Source: Oceanispirochaeta sp. (lineage in GTDB: Bacteria; Spirochaetota; Spirochaetia; DSM-2461). From it: 57,918 nucleotides of DNA. The stretch spans positions 1 to 57,918 of the forward strand of contig NZ_JAQIBL010000191.1 in NCBI RefSeq assembly GCF_027859075.1, read 5' to 3'. The notes below the pieces were generated by a model. It saw nothing but the letters and a program-made list of their open reading frames with translations, did no database searches and was not told where the DNA came from. Both the position numbers and the translations under genes were made by a program. Of the stretch, positions 1 through 7,852 are shown one piece after another; within the stretch, counting starts at the first letter, position 1, and every line of letters begins with the position of its first letter.

Positions 1-109
1 TCTCAAGGGCCTGTGACGCTTCCGGGCTTTTTTCCAGGCCGAATTGAGTGGCCGCCTCTTTTAGATGATCCAAAACAAGATCCGGTATAGTCTGAACAAC
101 AGTATTCAT
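1..109 (-). CDS. Partial unknown gene, N-terminal 36 codons only
   Basis: An ATG on the minus strand at 109-107 opens a frame that stays open to the window edge and begins MNTVVQTIPDLVLDHLKEAA. A Shine-Dalgarno-like AGGAAGGAAG lies just upstream, which makes this a real start and not a shadow. The visible part is short, soluble and probably helical. I do not recognise the family. The gene is divergent from the FHA-LuxR gene that follows. Confidence 0.5.
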   Translation of the reverse strand, partial: MNTVVQTIPDLVLDHLKEAATQFGLEKSPEASQALE

Positions 110-230
110 AAGATTCACTTCCTTCCTGGGGGATGAACTTAAGATAACCCTCTATTTCGATTGCCGGTATAGACCATTTGGCATGTTTAGTGATGAAAAA
201 AAATGAAATCTGCAGTATATATATTGGAAG

Positions 231-779
231 ATGCAGAATACAAAGTGGTCCATGGAAGGACTGATGAAAGGGAACTCCCACTGGATTATCCCGGTAGATA
301 AAAATGAAATTCTCATAGGGCGCAGTACGGAATGCAGCCTGATTCTGCAGGCGCCCTCAGTTTCCAGAAAGCATAGTCTCATTAGACTTTTCGGGGAGGG
401 TGTATACCTGAAAGACCTGGGAAGCCGCAATGGGACCTTTGTGAACGGTGTCAGGATCATCGAAGAAAAACAGTTGCGGAACAACGATATCATACGTCTG
501 GGTGAACTTGAATTCCGTCTGAGAGAACTGGATGAAAATGAAGAAAAGACACGCATTGATGCCGGGAAGGAGATAGAAAATGAGTTTATACATCACTATG
601 GTCTTTCCGGCAGAGAAGAAGAAGTCCTCTACCTGCTGCTCAAAGGCCTGAAGACAAAAGAGATTGCCAAAAAGCTTTTTATTTCCCAGGGAACCGCAAA
701 AAACCATGTTCTCAGCATTTATGCCAAGACAGACTGTCACAGCAGAATTGAAATCGCCCGGAAATTTCAGGAGTATTGA
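231..779 (+). CDS. FHA domain - LuxR-type HTH transcriptional regulator
   Basis: Residues about 25-99 form a forkhead-associated domain, with the phosphothreonine-binding pattern G30-R31-S32, S44-R-K-H48 and S65-R-N67-G. Residues about 124-180 are a LuxR/FixJ-type helix-turn-helix (LSGREEEVLYLLLKGLKTKE and following). Between them is a short acidic charged linker. The expected role is a DNA-binding regulator that docks on a phosphothreonine protein, so a Ser/Thr kinase partner would be needed; none is visible nearby. The start is uncertain: the ATG at 231 has a GGAAG directly abutting it, while an in-frame ATG at 264 follows GGAAGGA by three bases. Either start keeps both domains. The pairing of FHA with LuxR HTH is uncommon but known. 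Confidence 0.85.
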   Translation: MQNTKWSMEGLMKGNSHWIIPVDKNEILIGRSTECSLILQAPSVSRKHSLIRLFGEGVYLKDLGSRNGTFVNGVRIIEEKQLRNNDIIRLGELEFRLRELDENEEKTRIDAGKEIENEFIHHYGLSGREEEVLYLLLKGLKTKEIAKKLFISQGTAKNHVLSIYAKTDCHSRIEIARKFQEY

Positions 780-856
780 TGTTCTTTTCAGAGCAGCAAA
801 GTCTACAAGGAGATCAGCTTTTTAGATATCACCCATGAGCCTGTCATGTATTATTC

Positions 857-1426
857 CTATTCAATATGCTGATTATGATTCTTTTTACAGTTTCCTCGGA
901 TGTCCAACTTTTCATGGTCGTAATCGTCCAGCAGTTCCAGGCCTTTGGAAAACATTTTCAACATGGCGTTGCTGTCGGCATCCATTTCCCGTTCCATGGC
1001 CCGGTTAATGATCCGGATGCCGGTTTTGAGAGTTTCAATTTCCAGATTCTTTTGTTCTAAACGCTTTTCATTGATGGCATATCCCTGAACCAGATAATCC
1101 TTTAACCGGGCCGTGGCCCACTGGCGGAACTTTGTGGCTTGAGATGAGTTCACTCTATAACCTACTGACAGTATCATATCAAGATTATAGAAATTCATTT
1201 TCCTCTTTTTGCCATCAGAAGCAAGCTGTTCCAAAATGGAACAGCTTGAAGTCTGTTCTAATTCCTTCGCCTTATAAATATTCCCGATATGCTTTACAAT
1301 GGCAGGTCTGTTGACACCAAAAAGAGTAGCTATAGTATGGGCATCAAGCCAAACAGTATCGTTTTCCAACTGAACCCGAATCTCTGTACCGTGAACAGAT
1401 TTATATATCTCTACCTTATTTTCCAT
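857..1426 (-). pseudogene. RhuM-family protein, C-terminally truncated
   Basis: This 189-residue protein matches the N-terminal and central part of the RhuM virulence-associated family, with the winged DNA-binding-like start (ENDTVWLDAHTIATLFGVNR), the RVNSSQATKFRQWAT segment and LLDDYDHEKLDIRG. Family members, as I recall them, run to about 330 residues and continue into a Fic/DOC-like C-terminal domain. Here the protein ends 11 residues after LDIRG, and the sequence downstream of the stop shows no continuation, so the C-terminal half is missing. The start has a good AAGGAG site 6-8 bases upstream. RhuM genes often sit inside type I restriction loci, and the frame just upstream is an HsdR fragment. 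I read this as a decayed island gene; a short functional form cannot be excluded. Confidence 0.75.
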
Positions 1427-1441
1427 AGGATTTCTCCTTCT

Positions 1442-1600
1442 TTATTCGTTCCAGGAGTACACTAAACGGCTCGTAATCAGCCTCTTATTTGCAGGCAAAT
1501 GAACCTGACTTATAGATTGAACAATCCACCGGGCATCTATCAACATTTGGTCAATTTTATCTCTTGCTATTTGTTCGGGATTTTGATTACTCACAAACAT
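1442..1600 (-). pseudogene. Remnant of type I restriction subunit R (hsdR), N-terminus only
   Basis: A 52-codon minus-strand frame reads SNQNPEQIARDKIDQMLIDA then RWIVQSISQVHLPANK. This is the characteristic opening of HsdR and related DEAD-type restriction helicases (NPEQIARxxIDxxLxxAGWxVQ). After about residue 38 the similarity stops and the frame ends in an unrelated tail, LITSRLVYSWNE. A full HsdR has around 800-1000 residues, so this is a deletion scar. A GTG at 1594 preceded by AAAGGAC is the better start; the ATG at 1600 is in frame. It lies 15 bases upstream of the RhuM remnant in the same direction, as in an operon. Confidence 0.65.
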
Positions 1601-1845
1601 GTCCTTTTCATGGAATCAGACATTCAATCATAACTCATTGATGACGATGAATCAGTATAACTCAAATCCTCAACTGGAGGGTAAAACCTACCCCCAAATT
1701 GTGAATTCAGATTCATTCTAACCTTTTTTATTCACATCTCGGGAAAATGTCATGACCATTAAAACAGTTATAAGAGGATTAGACCGGGGAAGGATTTGAA
1801 CTAGTCTGGAAAACCATTCTCTGTATGAGATTCTTATAAATAATT
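1601..1845. other. Gene-free stretch beside the restriction remnant
   Basis: I find no open frame with a ribosome site on either strand here. The stretch is AT-rich. A T-loop-like GTTCAAATCC occurs on the minus strand near 1790-1805 but does not fold into a tRNA. It probably represents decayed island sequence between the hsdR remnant and the tRNA-Gly region. Confidence 0.5.
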
Positions 1846-1867
1846 ACTGCATCCTTTCGGATGCAGT
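1846..1867. terminator. Perfect 9-bp hairpin downstream of tRNA-Gly
   Basis: ACTGCATCC and GGATGCAGT form a perfect 9-bp stem with a TTTC loop. The flank on the minus strand is AATTATTTAT, a weak T-rich tract, so it could end transcripts from the tRNA-Gly side. It may instead be part of the hairpin cluster next to it. Confidence 0.4.
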
Positions 1868-1869
1868 AT

Positions 1870-1891
1870 ATTTAAGCGAAAGACGGGACTT
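1870..1891. repeat. Direct repeat, copy of the tRNA-Gly 3' end
   Basis: These 22 bases are identical to 2086-2107, which is the 3' end of tRNA-Gly plus its first flanking bases (core AGCGAAAGACGGGACTT on the plus strand). Only the acceptor end and part of the T arm are duplicated, as at attachment sites of elements that integrate into tRNA genes. Confidence 0.7.
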
Positions 1892-1903
1892 CTCTCAACC
1901 TTC

Positions 1904-2027
1904 AGGCATCCTGCCTTCAGTCTTCGAGCCGCCTTCGTCACTAAATTGACATCCTGTCAATTTACGCTCCAAGCATTCGCGTCGTGACTATAATAATCAT
2001 ACCAGAGCAAAGCCATTTGCTCTGGTA
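1904..2027. repeat. Cluster of perfect inverted repeats (REP/MITE-like)
   Basis: Three perfect hairpins follow one another: AGGCA/TGCCT (1904-1916, loop TCC), TAAATTGACA/TGTCAATTTA (1942-1964, loop TCC), and TACCAGAGCAAA/TTTGCTCTGGTA (2000-2027, loop GCCA). GTCAC at 1937-1941 and GTGAC at 1984-1988 could close a larger stem around the second. The first two share the unusual three-base loop and read GGCAGGATGCC and GACAGGATGTC on the minus strand, so they look like diverged copies of one module. No reading frame crosses the block. Confidence 0.6.
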
Positions 2028-2085
2028 ATTCTATCGAATAGGCCAAAGGGTGGTTCAAGCCCCGAATCAAATTACCTGTGTATTA

Positions 2086-2107
2086 ATTTAAGCGAAAGAC
2101 GGGACTT
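2086..2107. repeat. Direct repeat at the 3' end of tRNA-Gly
   Basis: This is the second copy of the 22-base repeat at 1870-1891. It includes the acceptor-stem 3' strand and part of the T arm of the intact tRNA-Gly, with flanking TTAA. The 216-bp offset defines a small segment bounded by att-like ends. Confidence 0.7.
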
Positions 2108-2162
2108 GAACCCGCGACATCGACCTTGGCAAGGTCGAGCTCTACCACTGAGCTACTTTCGC
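2091..2162 (-). tRNA. tRNA-Gly(GCC)
   Basis: The minus strand folds as a complete tRNA. The acceptor stem is GCGAAAG/CTTTCGC, the D arm GCTC...GAGC, and the anticodon stem CGACC/GGTCG with loop TTGCCAA, giving anticodon GCC. The T arm GCGGG-TTCAAGT-CCCGT follows. The discriminator base is T and no CCA is encoded. Confidence 0.93.
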
Positions 2163-2174
2163 AATTATTGAAAT

Positions 2175-2202
2175 ATAATAACCGATATCTCTTTATAATC
2201 AA
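2175..2202 (-). promoter_or_regulatory. Promoter for tRNA-Gly
   Basis: On the minus strand, TTGATT (2202-2197) and TATTAT (2180-2175) are separated by 16 bases. The -10 box ends about 12 bases before the mature tRNA 5' end, which fits a short leader. Confidence 0.45.
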
Positions 2203-2299
2203 GACCTTTCAGGAAGATTTTTTAAATGCCTCTAAGAGAACTTCCCCAAATCCGGCACAGAGAGTAATATTGATCCCATAAGATTTAACAGGTGGTTTC

Positions 2300-3244
2300 A
2301 TGATACTTCTTTTTTGGTTTCTGGCTCTAGCCGGAGGATTACTGATTCTCAGTCTCAGTTCTGACTGGTTTGTAACATCCGCCGAAAAAATCGGGGTGTA
2401 CTTCCGTCTGCCTGCCTTTATCATCGGTGTTGTCATCATCGGATTCGGAACATCCCTGCCTGAACTGGCATCCAGCATCGTTTCTGTCCTTCAGGATCAA
2501 TCGGAAATTGTCATAGCCAATGCCATCGGTTCCAATATTACCAACATTTTTCTGGTTTTAGGTGTGAGTGCTCTTTTTGCCGGTTCCTATACAATTAAGC
2601 ATGATATTTTCCAGACAGACCTCCCCTTCCTGGCGGGATCAGCTCTTCTCATTTCACTGATGACTTATGATTTAAATTACACTATTCCCGAGGCGTTGAT
2701 CTGCCTGGCGGCGTTAGGGCTTTATCTGTACCGGTCCATCACACAGGGTCAGATTTCAGAGCAGATCAAGGACGAGTATGCAGTAGAAATTAAAAAACCA
2801 TCCTCCATGAATTGGATCATCCTGGTAATCTCCCCGGTTCTGATCACGGTGGGAGCAAGCTTAACCGTCAAATCGGTAGTTGCCATTTCAGAGATCCTGA
2901 GGATCGGGACAGAAATCATTGCCGTCACGGCAGTCGCATTTGGCACATCCCTTCCGGAGGTCATGGTCTCCATACAGGCCGCCCGGAAAGGAAAGGGAGA
3001 CATTGCCGTTGGTAACGTGATCGGCTCCAATATTTTTAATACTTTTGCCGTCATAGGTATCAGTACTCTCTTCGGTCCCCTGAAAATTCCAGAGAGCTAT
3101 CGCATTCAGACTTTACCCATTTTTATCGGTGCAACCATCATGGCATATTTCATTGTGCAGGATAAAAAAGTGTTCCGCTTTGAAGGAATTCTTCTACTCC
3201 TGTTTTATGTCTATTTTCTGGGTAGTTCCTACGGATTCTTCTGA
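2300..3244 (+). CDS. CaCA-family Na+/Ca2+ (or K+-dependent) exchanger
   Basis: This is a 314-residue inner-membrane antiporter of the YrbG/CaxA type. The two inverted alpha-repeats are clear. The first has GFGTSLPELASSIVSVL and NAIGSNITNIFLVLG at about residues 48-88. The second has AFGTSLPEVMVSI and NVIGSNIFNTFAVIG at about 213-252. The conserved acidic residue in GTSLPE is present in both, and it binds the cation in the family. About ten hydrophobic segments surround a short charged loop near residues 150-165. AGGTGG lies six bases upstream of the ATG. Its 3' end overlaps the convergent transferase gene by 51 bp. The ion specificity cannot be read from sequence. Confidence 0.9.
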   Translation: MILLFWFLALAGGLLILSLSSDWFVTSAEKIGVYFRLPAFIIGVVIIGFGTSLPELASSIVSVLQDQSEIVIANAIGSNITNIFLVLGVSALFAGSYTIKHDIFQTDLPFLAGSALLISLMTYDLNYTIPEALICLAALGLYLYRSITQGQISEQIKDEYAVEIKKPSSMNWIILVISPVLITVGASLTVKSVVAISEILRIGTEIIAVTAVAFGTSLPEVMVSIQAARKGKGDIAVGNVIGSNIFNTFAVIGISTLFGPLKIPESYRIQTLPIFIGATIMAYFIVQDKKVFRFEGILLLLFYVYFLGSSYGFF

Positions 3245-3931
3245 TAAGAGGGAAGGAATCCAAGCTCCCTCCACCAGGAGTTCATAGGGATGAAACCGCC
3301 CCTTATAGGCCATCCGTGGAGTCTCTTCTATGTAATAGCCCAGGTAGTAGTACTCCAATCCCCGGGCTGCGGTTTCCCTGATTTCTTCCATAACACTGAA
3401 ACTTCCCAGACTGTAATCTGAGTATTTCGGATCATAACAGAAATATACGGAGCTGAGCCCCTGACCCGCAATATCCAGGATGCCGAAACCTGCCAGAACT
3501 CCATCTATAAAATATTCGGATTGAAAAGAAGGGACTCCAGGATTGAAAAAATTCCTGAGGAACTCGTCTTGACTGCTTTCCTGAGCGAATTTCTGGCGGC
3601 TATGTTTCTCATAAATACTGTAGAGCTCTTCCCGGAATTTCAAGGGACCAAACACAACCCGGGTCTCCTTGTTTCTTTTTAGGACACGCTTCTGACTTTT
3701 TGTGGGGGTGAAGAATGGAGCGAAAACCCTGATGGATCTGCACTTCCGGCAGGAGGGACAGACCGGCCTGAAAAAGACTGTACCGAAACGTCTCCACCGA
3801 TGATCCAGAAGATACTGAAACTGCCAGCTGTCGAGCTCTGTTCCGGCAAAATACTCCTGCCTGTACACTTCATCCTTGAGATAAGGACAGGTGTCGGGTA
3901 ATGACAACAAAGGGCTGCTCAAGATCCTCAT
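3194..3931 (-). CDS. bpt: Bacterial aminoacyl-tRNA-protein transferase (Bpt/Ate type)
   Basis: This 245-residue protein matches the family that adds Leu (bacterial Bpt) or Arg (Ate1) from tRNA to protein N-termini with an acidic residue, marking them for ClpS/ClpAP degradation. The N-terminal TCPYLKDEVYRQEYF, FRPVCPSCRKCRSIRVFAPF and YFCYDPKYSDYSLGSFSVMEE are typical, as is the late YYLGYYIEETPRMAYKGRF. Its GNAT-like C-terminal half is complete. The last 17 codons overlap the exchanger gene convergently. No strong ribosome site precedes the ATG. The substrate (Leu or Arg) is not decided by sequence alone; Leu is expected for bacteria. Confidence 0.85.
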   Translation of the reverse strand: MRILSSPLLSLPDTCPYLKDEVYRQEYFAGTELDSWQFQYLLDHRWRRFGTVFFRPVCPSCRKCRSIRVFAPFFTPTKSQKRVLKRNKETRVVFGPLKFREELYSIYEKHSRQKFAQESSQDEFLRNFFNPGVPSFQSEYFIDGVLAGFGILDIAGQGLSSVYFCYDPKYSDYSLGSFSVMEEIRETAARGLEYYYLGYYIEETPRMAYKGRFHPYELLVEGAWIPSLLSEESVGTTQKIDIKQE

Positions 3932-3985
3932 ATCTGGATACTATCAGAATACACCGGAATGAAACTATACATGGAGACCTTCTGA

Positions 3986-6145
3986 GTGATAGATTTCACC
4001 ATGAATAAAATTGAACTCCTCGCACCGGGGGGAAATCTGGACGCCGCTATGGCTGCTCTGGAAAACGGAGCCGATGCCGTCTACTGCGGTCTTCAGGAGT
4101 TTTCAGCCCGAAAGGGAGCCAAAAACTTCAGCCTGGATCAAATCAGCCGCCTCAGAGAATGGACGTTTCGGAACTCCAGAAAAATCTATATCACCCTCAA
4201 CACCATATTAAAAGAGGATGAACTGCCCCGAATGCTGGGATATCTGCAGAAATTGGAAGAACTTCAGGTGGACAGTATTATCCTGCAGGATCCGGGGCTT
4301 GCCCGTATCATAAAAAAGGATTTCCCAGGATTAACCCTTCATGGATCGACACAGATGGCGGTTCACAATCATTCGGGCCTTCAGATTCTGAAGGAGATAG
4401 GCTTTTCCAGGGTGGTCCTCCCGCGGGAAATGACAATGAAAGAAATGGCTGTCTTCAGGAAAGCCCTGCCGGATATGGAGTATGAAGTCTTTATCCATGG
4501 GGCTCAATGCTACAGCTTTTCGGGGATGTGTCTGGCTTCAGGCATGCTCTTAGGCCGTTCTGCCAACAGGGGAGAGTGCGGTCAGATCTGCCGGACCTGG
4601 TTTGACAGAGAGATGGACAGAGGCTACTTCCTCTCATCCACAGATTTATGGGCGGGCTCCCGGGTTCTTGATCTTGAAGAGATAGGCATCACCTCCCTTA
4701 AGATAGAAGGAAGGATGAAGTCTCCTGCCTATGCCGCCGCGGTATCAAGCTATTACAGGGCGATCCTGGAGAAGCAGGCTCCCGAAGAAATTAAGACCCT
4801 GGAAGAGAACCTGAAGGTAGCTTTTTCCCGAAACTCCGGGATCGGGCATCTGAAATCGGCGAAAGGACAATCCATGGTCGACAGGGAGTTCCCGGGACAC
4901 AGAGGCCTTCTACTGGGAAAGACTCTGGGTGGCAAGGGAAACTCTCTTATCATTGAAACCAGTCACACCCTGTATAAAAGAGATGGCCTGATGTTTGTAA
5001 CACCCAGGGGTGAGGCTCAGTCCTTTTCACTGGATATGAAGGGCAATACAAAACTGGAACCAGGAAAAGTGAGTATCCCGATCCCCTTCATGGCCCCCCC
5101 AAAGGGTACGGAACTCTTCAAAATCCAATCTCATGATAATCACACAAAAAGCCTGAATGAGCAGAGTCTGCCTTTATTTAAAAGACCCCTGTCAGCGGAG
5201 CTCCGCCTCTCACCAGACAGAATAACCCTGGAGGTACCCGCCTTCGGGTACAGCAGAGACTTCCCTCTCTCTTCCGAGGAATCTACTGGTTCCAGGGGGC
5301 CGGAAGAGAAAATCAGGAATGAGTTTTTAAAATCCGCCGATTACAGTTTTATACTCTCAACACTGTCCATTGAGGGGCTTGGTATCGATCTGGACAGTCG
5401 CTTCATTCCACCTTCGGTGCTGAAGAAAGTCCGTCAGGAAGCCTATAGAACCCTGGAAGAAGCTCGCCAGCTTCAGGATCAGCGGAGACTCATGGAGCTG
5501 CAGAAGGAGCTCATCGAAGACGCTGGAAAGATCAGTATAGGAAAAACAAGACTTCCCCCCCGAAAAGACCTGAATCCGGAATCACAGGCTCTGCCGGTGC
5601 TGACACCGGGCAAAATCCGGACAGCCCGGGTGATAAAAGTTGATGATCGTCCCTGTCTGCCCCTGAGTCCATTGATATTCCCCGGGGAAGAAGGGGCCTT
5701 CAAAGAAGAACTGATGCGGTTAATCGACAAGAAAGGAAGCCTGATCGGCATCAATAACTGGGGGCACATCCAGATGTATCGGGATTGGAAAAAGCAGAAC
5801 AAGGCCCTCCGATGGTACGGAGATACAGGGATGCTTCTGGCCAACAGCCAGGCTCAGCTCCTGATGGAAGAGCTGATGGGTCTTGAGACAGACGGCTCTT
5901 ACGGATGGATCGAGGCCGAAAAATCCGAAATTCCCGACTTCTTCAGTAAAGTAGGAAAAGGATTCAAACCGCCTCTGTTCATCAGCCGGAACTGTTTCAA
6001 GAAACACAGTCTGGGAGGCAGCTGTCATGAATGCCGCCTCTCTTTCGAGTATGATCTGGATCAAAAGGGCAGAACCTATAAGGTCATTGTTCAGGACTGC
6101 CTGACCTGGATCTTTTTAGGGGAAAAAAACCTGCATTCGAAATGA
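3986..6145 (+). CDS. Peptidase U32 family protein, long form (RlhA-like)
   Basis: This is a 719-residue member of the U32 'collagenase-like' family. The N-terminal barrel starts IELLAPGGNLDAAMAALENG with GADAVYCG. The U32 signature is at about residues 168-205 (EVFIHGAQCYSFSGMCLASG, then NRGECGQICR), with the cysteines expected to hold a metal or Fe-S cluster. A middle DUF3656-like collagenase region follows, then a C-terminal cysteine-rich tail (CFKKHSLGGSCHECR). Long U32 proteins include RlhA, which drives hydroxylation of a 23S rRNA cytidine; protease activity is not assured. I chose the GTG at 3986 because GGAGA sits eight bases upstream; the ATG at 4001 lacks a site. The 3' end overlaps the TPR gene convergently by 30 bp. 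Confidence 0.85.
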   Translation: MIDFTMNKIELLAPGGNLDAAMAALENGADAVYCGLQEFSARKGAKNFSLDQISRLREWTFRNSRKIYITLNTILKEDELPRMLGYLQKLEELQVDSIILQDPGLARIIKKDFPGLTLHGSTQMAVHNHSGLQILKEIGFSRVVLPREMTMKEMAVFRKALPDMEYEVFIHGAQCYSFSGMCLASGMLLGRSANRGECGQICRTWFDREMDRGYFLSSTDLWAGSRVLDLEEIGITSLKIEGRMKSPAYAAAVSSYYRAILEKQAPEEIKTLEENLKVAFSRNSGIGHLKSAKGQSMVDREFPGHRGLLLGKTLGGKGNSLIIETSHTLYKRDGLMFVTPRGEAQSFSLDMKGNTKLEPGKVSIPIPFMAPPKGTELFKIQSHDNHTKSLNEQSLPLFKRPLSAELRLSPDRITLEVPAFGYSRDFPLSSEESTGSRGPEEKIRNEFLKSADYSFILSTLSIEGLGIDLDSRFIPPSVLKKVRQEAYRTLEEARQLQDQRRLMELQKELIEDAGKISIGKTRLPPRKDLNPESQALPVLTPGKIRTARVIKVDDRPCLPLSPLIFPGEEGAFKEELMRLIDKKGSLIGINNWGHIQMYRDWKKQNKALRWYGDTGMLLANSQAQLLMEELMGLETDGSYGWIEAEKSEIPDFFSKVGKGFKPPLFISRNCFKKHSLGGSCHECRLSFEYDLDQKGRTYKVIVQDCLTWIFLGEKNLHSK

Positions 6146-7852
6146 CCGGGCCCAGTCTTCCAGGACTCCGGCGGATTTCGGGTCTTCGGAGACGGCCCCC
6201 GAGGTGATGACAGCCCCCTCAGCGTTTGTGAGGGAATAGCTGAAGACCTCAGCCATATTGATTCTCAGGATCAGAGCCTCTTGAAAGTTTCCTGACGCTT
6301 CTGAGCGGAGAAGGAAACCGCTGCCCTTTAATAATCGGCGGATCTTCCTAGTCTGAGCGGGTCCTACTTTTGTTCCGCTCAGACGGAGAGACAGGGGAAG
6401 CCTGAGTCCATACTGAAGCAATCCTCCCGGATTCCGGGAATATACTTCGAGAAGGAGGAGATCCTTCTGTTGCGAATCGCGCCGTTTCAGCAGGAGGGCC
6501 ATTTCTCTGAGAGCTTCTTCACGGGGCTCTGCTTCCCAGACCTGGTCAAACTGTAGGGCAGCCTGATTCAAACGCGTCCTGTCCCCCTGTTCACGGCCCA
6601 GCTCCAAATTATACCAGGGAGCCGCTTCGGGAAACACTTCCAGAGAATAGGCTTTGTTGTAGTACTTTTCTGAAAGGGAAGAGAAGCCTTCGGTCGCAGC
6701 CGCCAGAGTCAGGTTACCCCGGAGAACACTGCCTCCCTTTAATTGAGACTGACCTTCTTTAAAGGCCATGGTCCGGTATTTTATTTTGTAATACTTCGAT
6801 TTAATAAGATATGAAACCCTCTCCAGGAATCGGGAGACCTTTTTCTTGACTCCCCACTCCCGGAGCAGGCTGGTCTGGAAGAAAAGCCCCCGGTACAACT
6901 GATGATACTGCTGGTAAAGATCGAGGGTGAACTGCTGCCGGTTCAAGCCGTAGTAGTACAGCCAGGATTCATCCTTACTTTCAGCAATCTTCTTCAACTG
7001 CTGCAATGCCAAAGATAAGAATCCCCGATTCAAATACAGGGCGACCAGATTGCTCCGGGACAGGGGCGTTTCATCCAATTCTATGGCCTCCAGGAATTCC
7101 TCTTCCGCCCGGGAATAATTTTGCCTCAGCATGTTCAGATCTCCCAGGGCAAGATGCCCTCCCGAACGGTTCATCAACTCCAGGGACAAGGAGGCATACT
7201 CTGCGGCGGCATCATAGTCATAGAATGATTTTTCCGCCAGGGACAGGTTGTAATATCCTACCGAGGCAAAATAGGAGTCCTGTTCTTCCAGGGCATCATG
7301 GATGGCTTCCAGATAGTAGAGCCTGCAGGATTCGGGTTCATTCATTTCTGAATACAGGGTTCCGAGGGTGAGGGAAAGGTTCCGGTCAAATTCTTTTTCC
7401 AGAGCCGCTTCTATAAGAACAATGCCCTTTTCCGGCTGATGAGTCTTGTAATACATCCATCCCATATCATCCAGTAAAGCCTCATTTCCTTCCTCATAAA
7501 GGTCTTCCAGATACTCAAGGGCCTCAAAATTTCTATCCAGGTACCCCAGGGTTGAGGCAACGTTCTCCCGAAGGATACTGTCACCAGGATTGAGACTCTC
7601 GGCATCCCCGAAGGAATTCATAGCCAGGGAGTAGAGTTCCCGGCTCTTATAAAGATCCCCTCGGGCCATGGGAAACCGGAAATCCCCAGGGTACTCCCGA
7701 AGTCCCTGGTCCAGAAGATCGAGAGCCTTGTCAAAAAAATCGGCGTCTACCGCTTCCTGGATTTGAAGAAGAAGATCCCCGGGATCGTCCTGGGCAGAAA
7801 GGCTGATGAACCCTGCCAGACAAAAGAAAGCAAGAATGATCTTATTTTTCAC
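6116..7852 (-). CDS. Exported TPR-repeat protein
   Basis: This 578-residue protein has an N-terminal signal sequence (KNKIILAFFCLAGFISLSAQ) and then repeated helical pairs of tetratricopeptide type across about residues 25-290 (for example AEEEFLEAIELDETPLSRSN). The C-terminal third is less repetitive, ending in a small beta-rich region that may be a separate domain. It starts with GTG, with GGGAG six bases upstream, and overlaps the preceding transglutaminase stop by 11 bp, so the two are translationally coupled. As the last gene of the MoxR-DUF58-transglutaminase operon it is probably a periplasmic scaffold for the complex. The exact function is unknown. Confidence 0.8.
   Translation of the reverse strand: MKNKIILAFFCLAGFISLSAQDDPGDLLLQIQEAVDADFFDKALDLLDQGLREYPGDFRFPMARGDLYKSRELYSLAMNSFGDAESLNPGDSILRENVASTLGYLDRNFEALEYLEDLYEEGNEALLDDMGWMYYKTHQPEKGIVLIEAALEKEFDRNLSLTLGTLYSEMNEPESCRLYYLEAIHDALEEQDSYFASVGYYNLSLAEKSFYDYDAAAEYASLSLELMNRSGGHLALGDLNMLRQNYSRAEEEFLEAIELDETPLSRSNLVALYLNRGFLSLALQQLKKIAESKDESWLYYYGLNRQQFTLDLYQQYHQLYRGLFFQTSLLREWGVKKKVSRFLERVSYLIKSKYYKIKYRTMAFKEGQSQLKGGSVLRGNLTLAAATEGFSSLSEKYYNKAYSLEVFPEAAPWYNLELGREQGDRTRLNQAALQFDQVWEAEPREEALREMALLLKRRDSQQKDLLLLEVYSRNPGGLLQYGLRLPLSLRLSGTKVGPAQTRKIRRLLKGSGFLLRSEASGNFQEALILRINMAEVFSYSLTNAEGAVITSGAVSEDPKSAGVLEDWARSFRMQVFFP

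Noticed and set aside
1780-1806. tRNA-like T-loop GTTCAAATCC on the minus strand
   Set aside because: The flanking bases do not pair as a T stem, and no anticodon arm or acceptor stem can be built, so it is not called a tRNA or a tRNA fragment.
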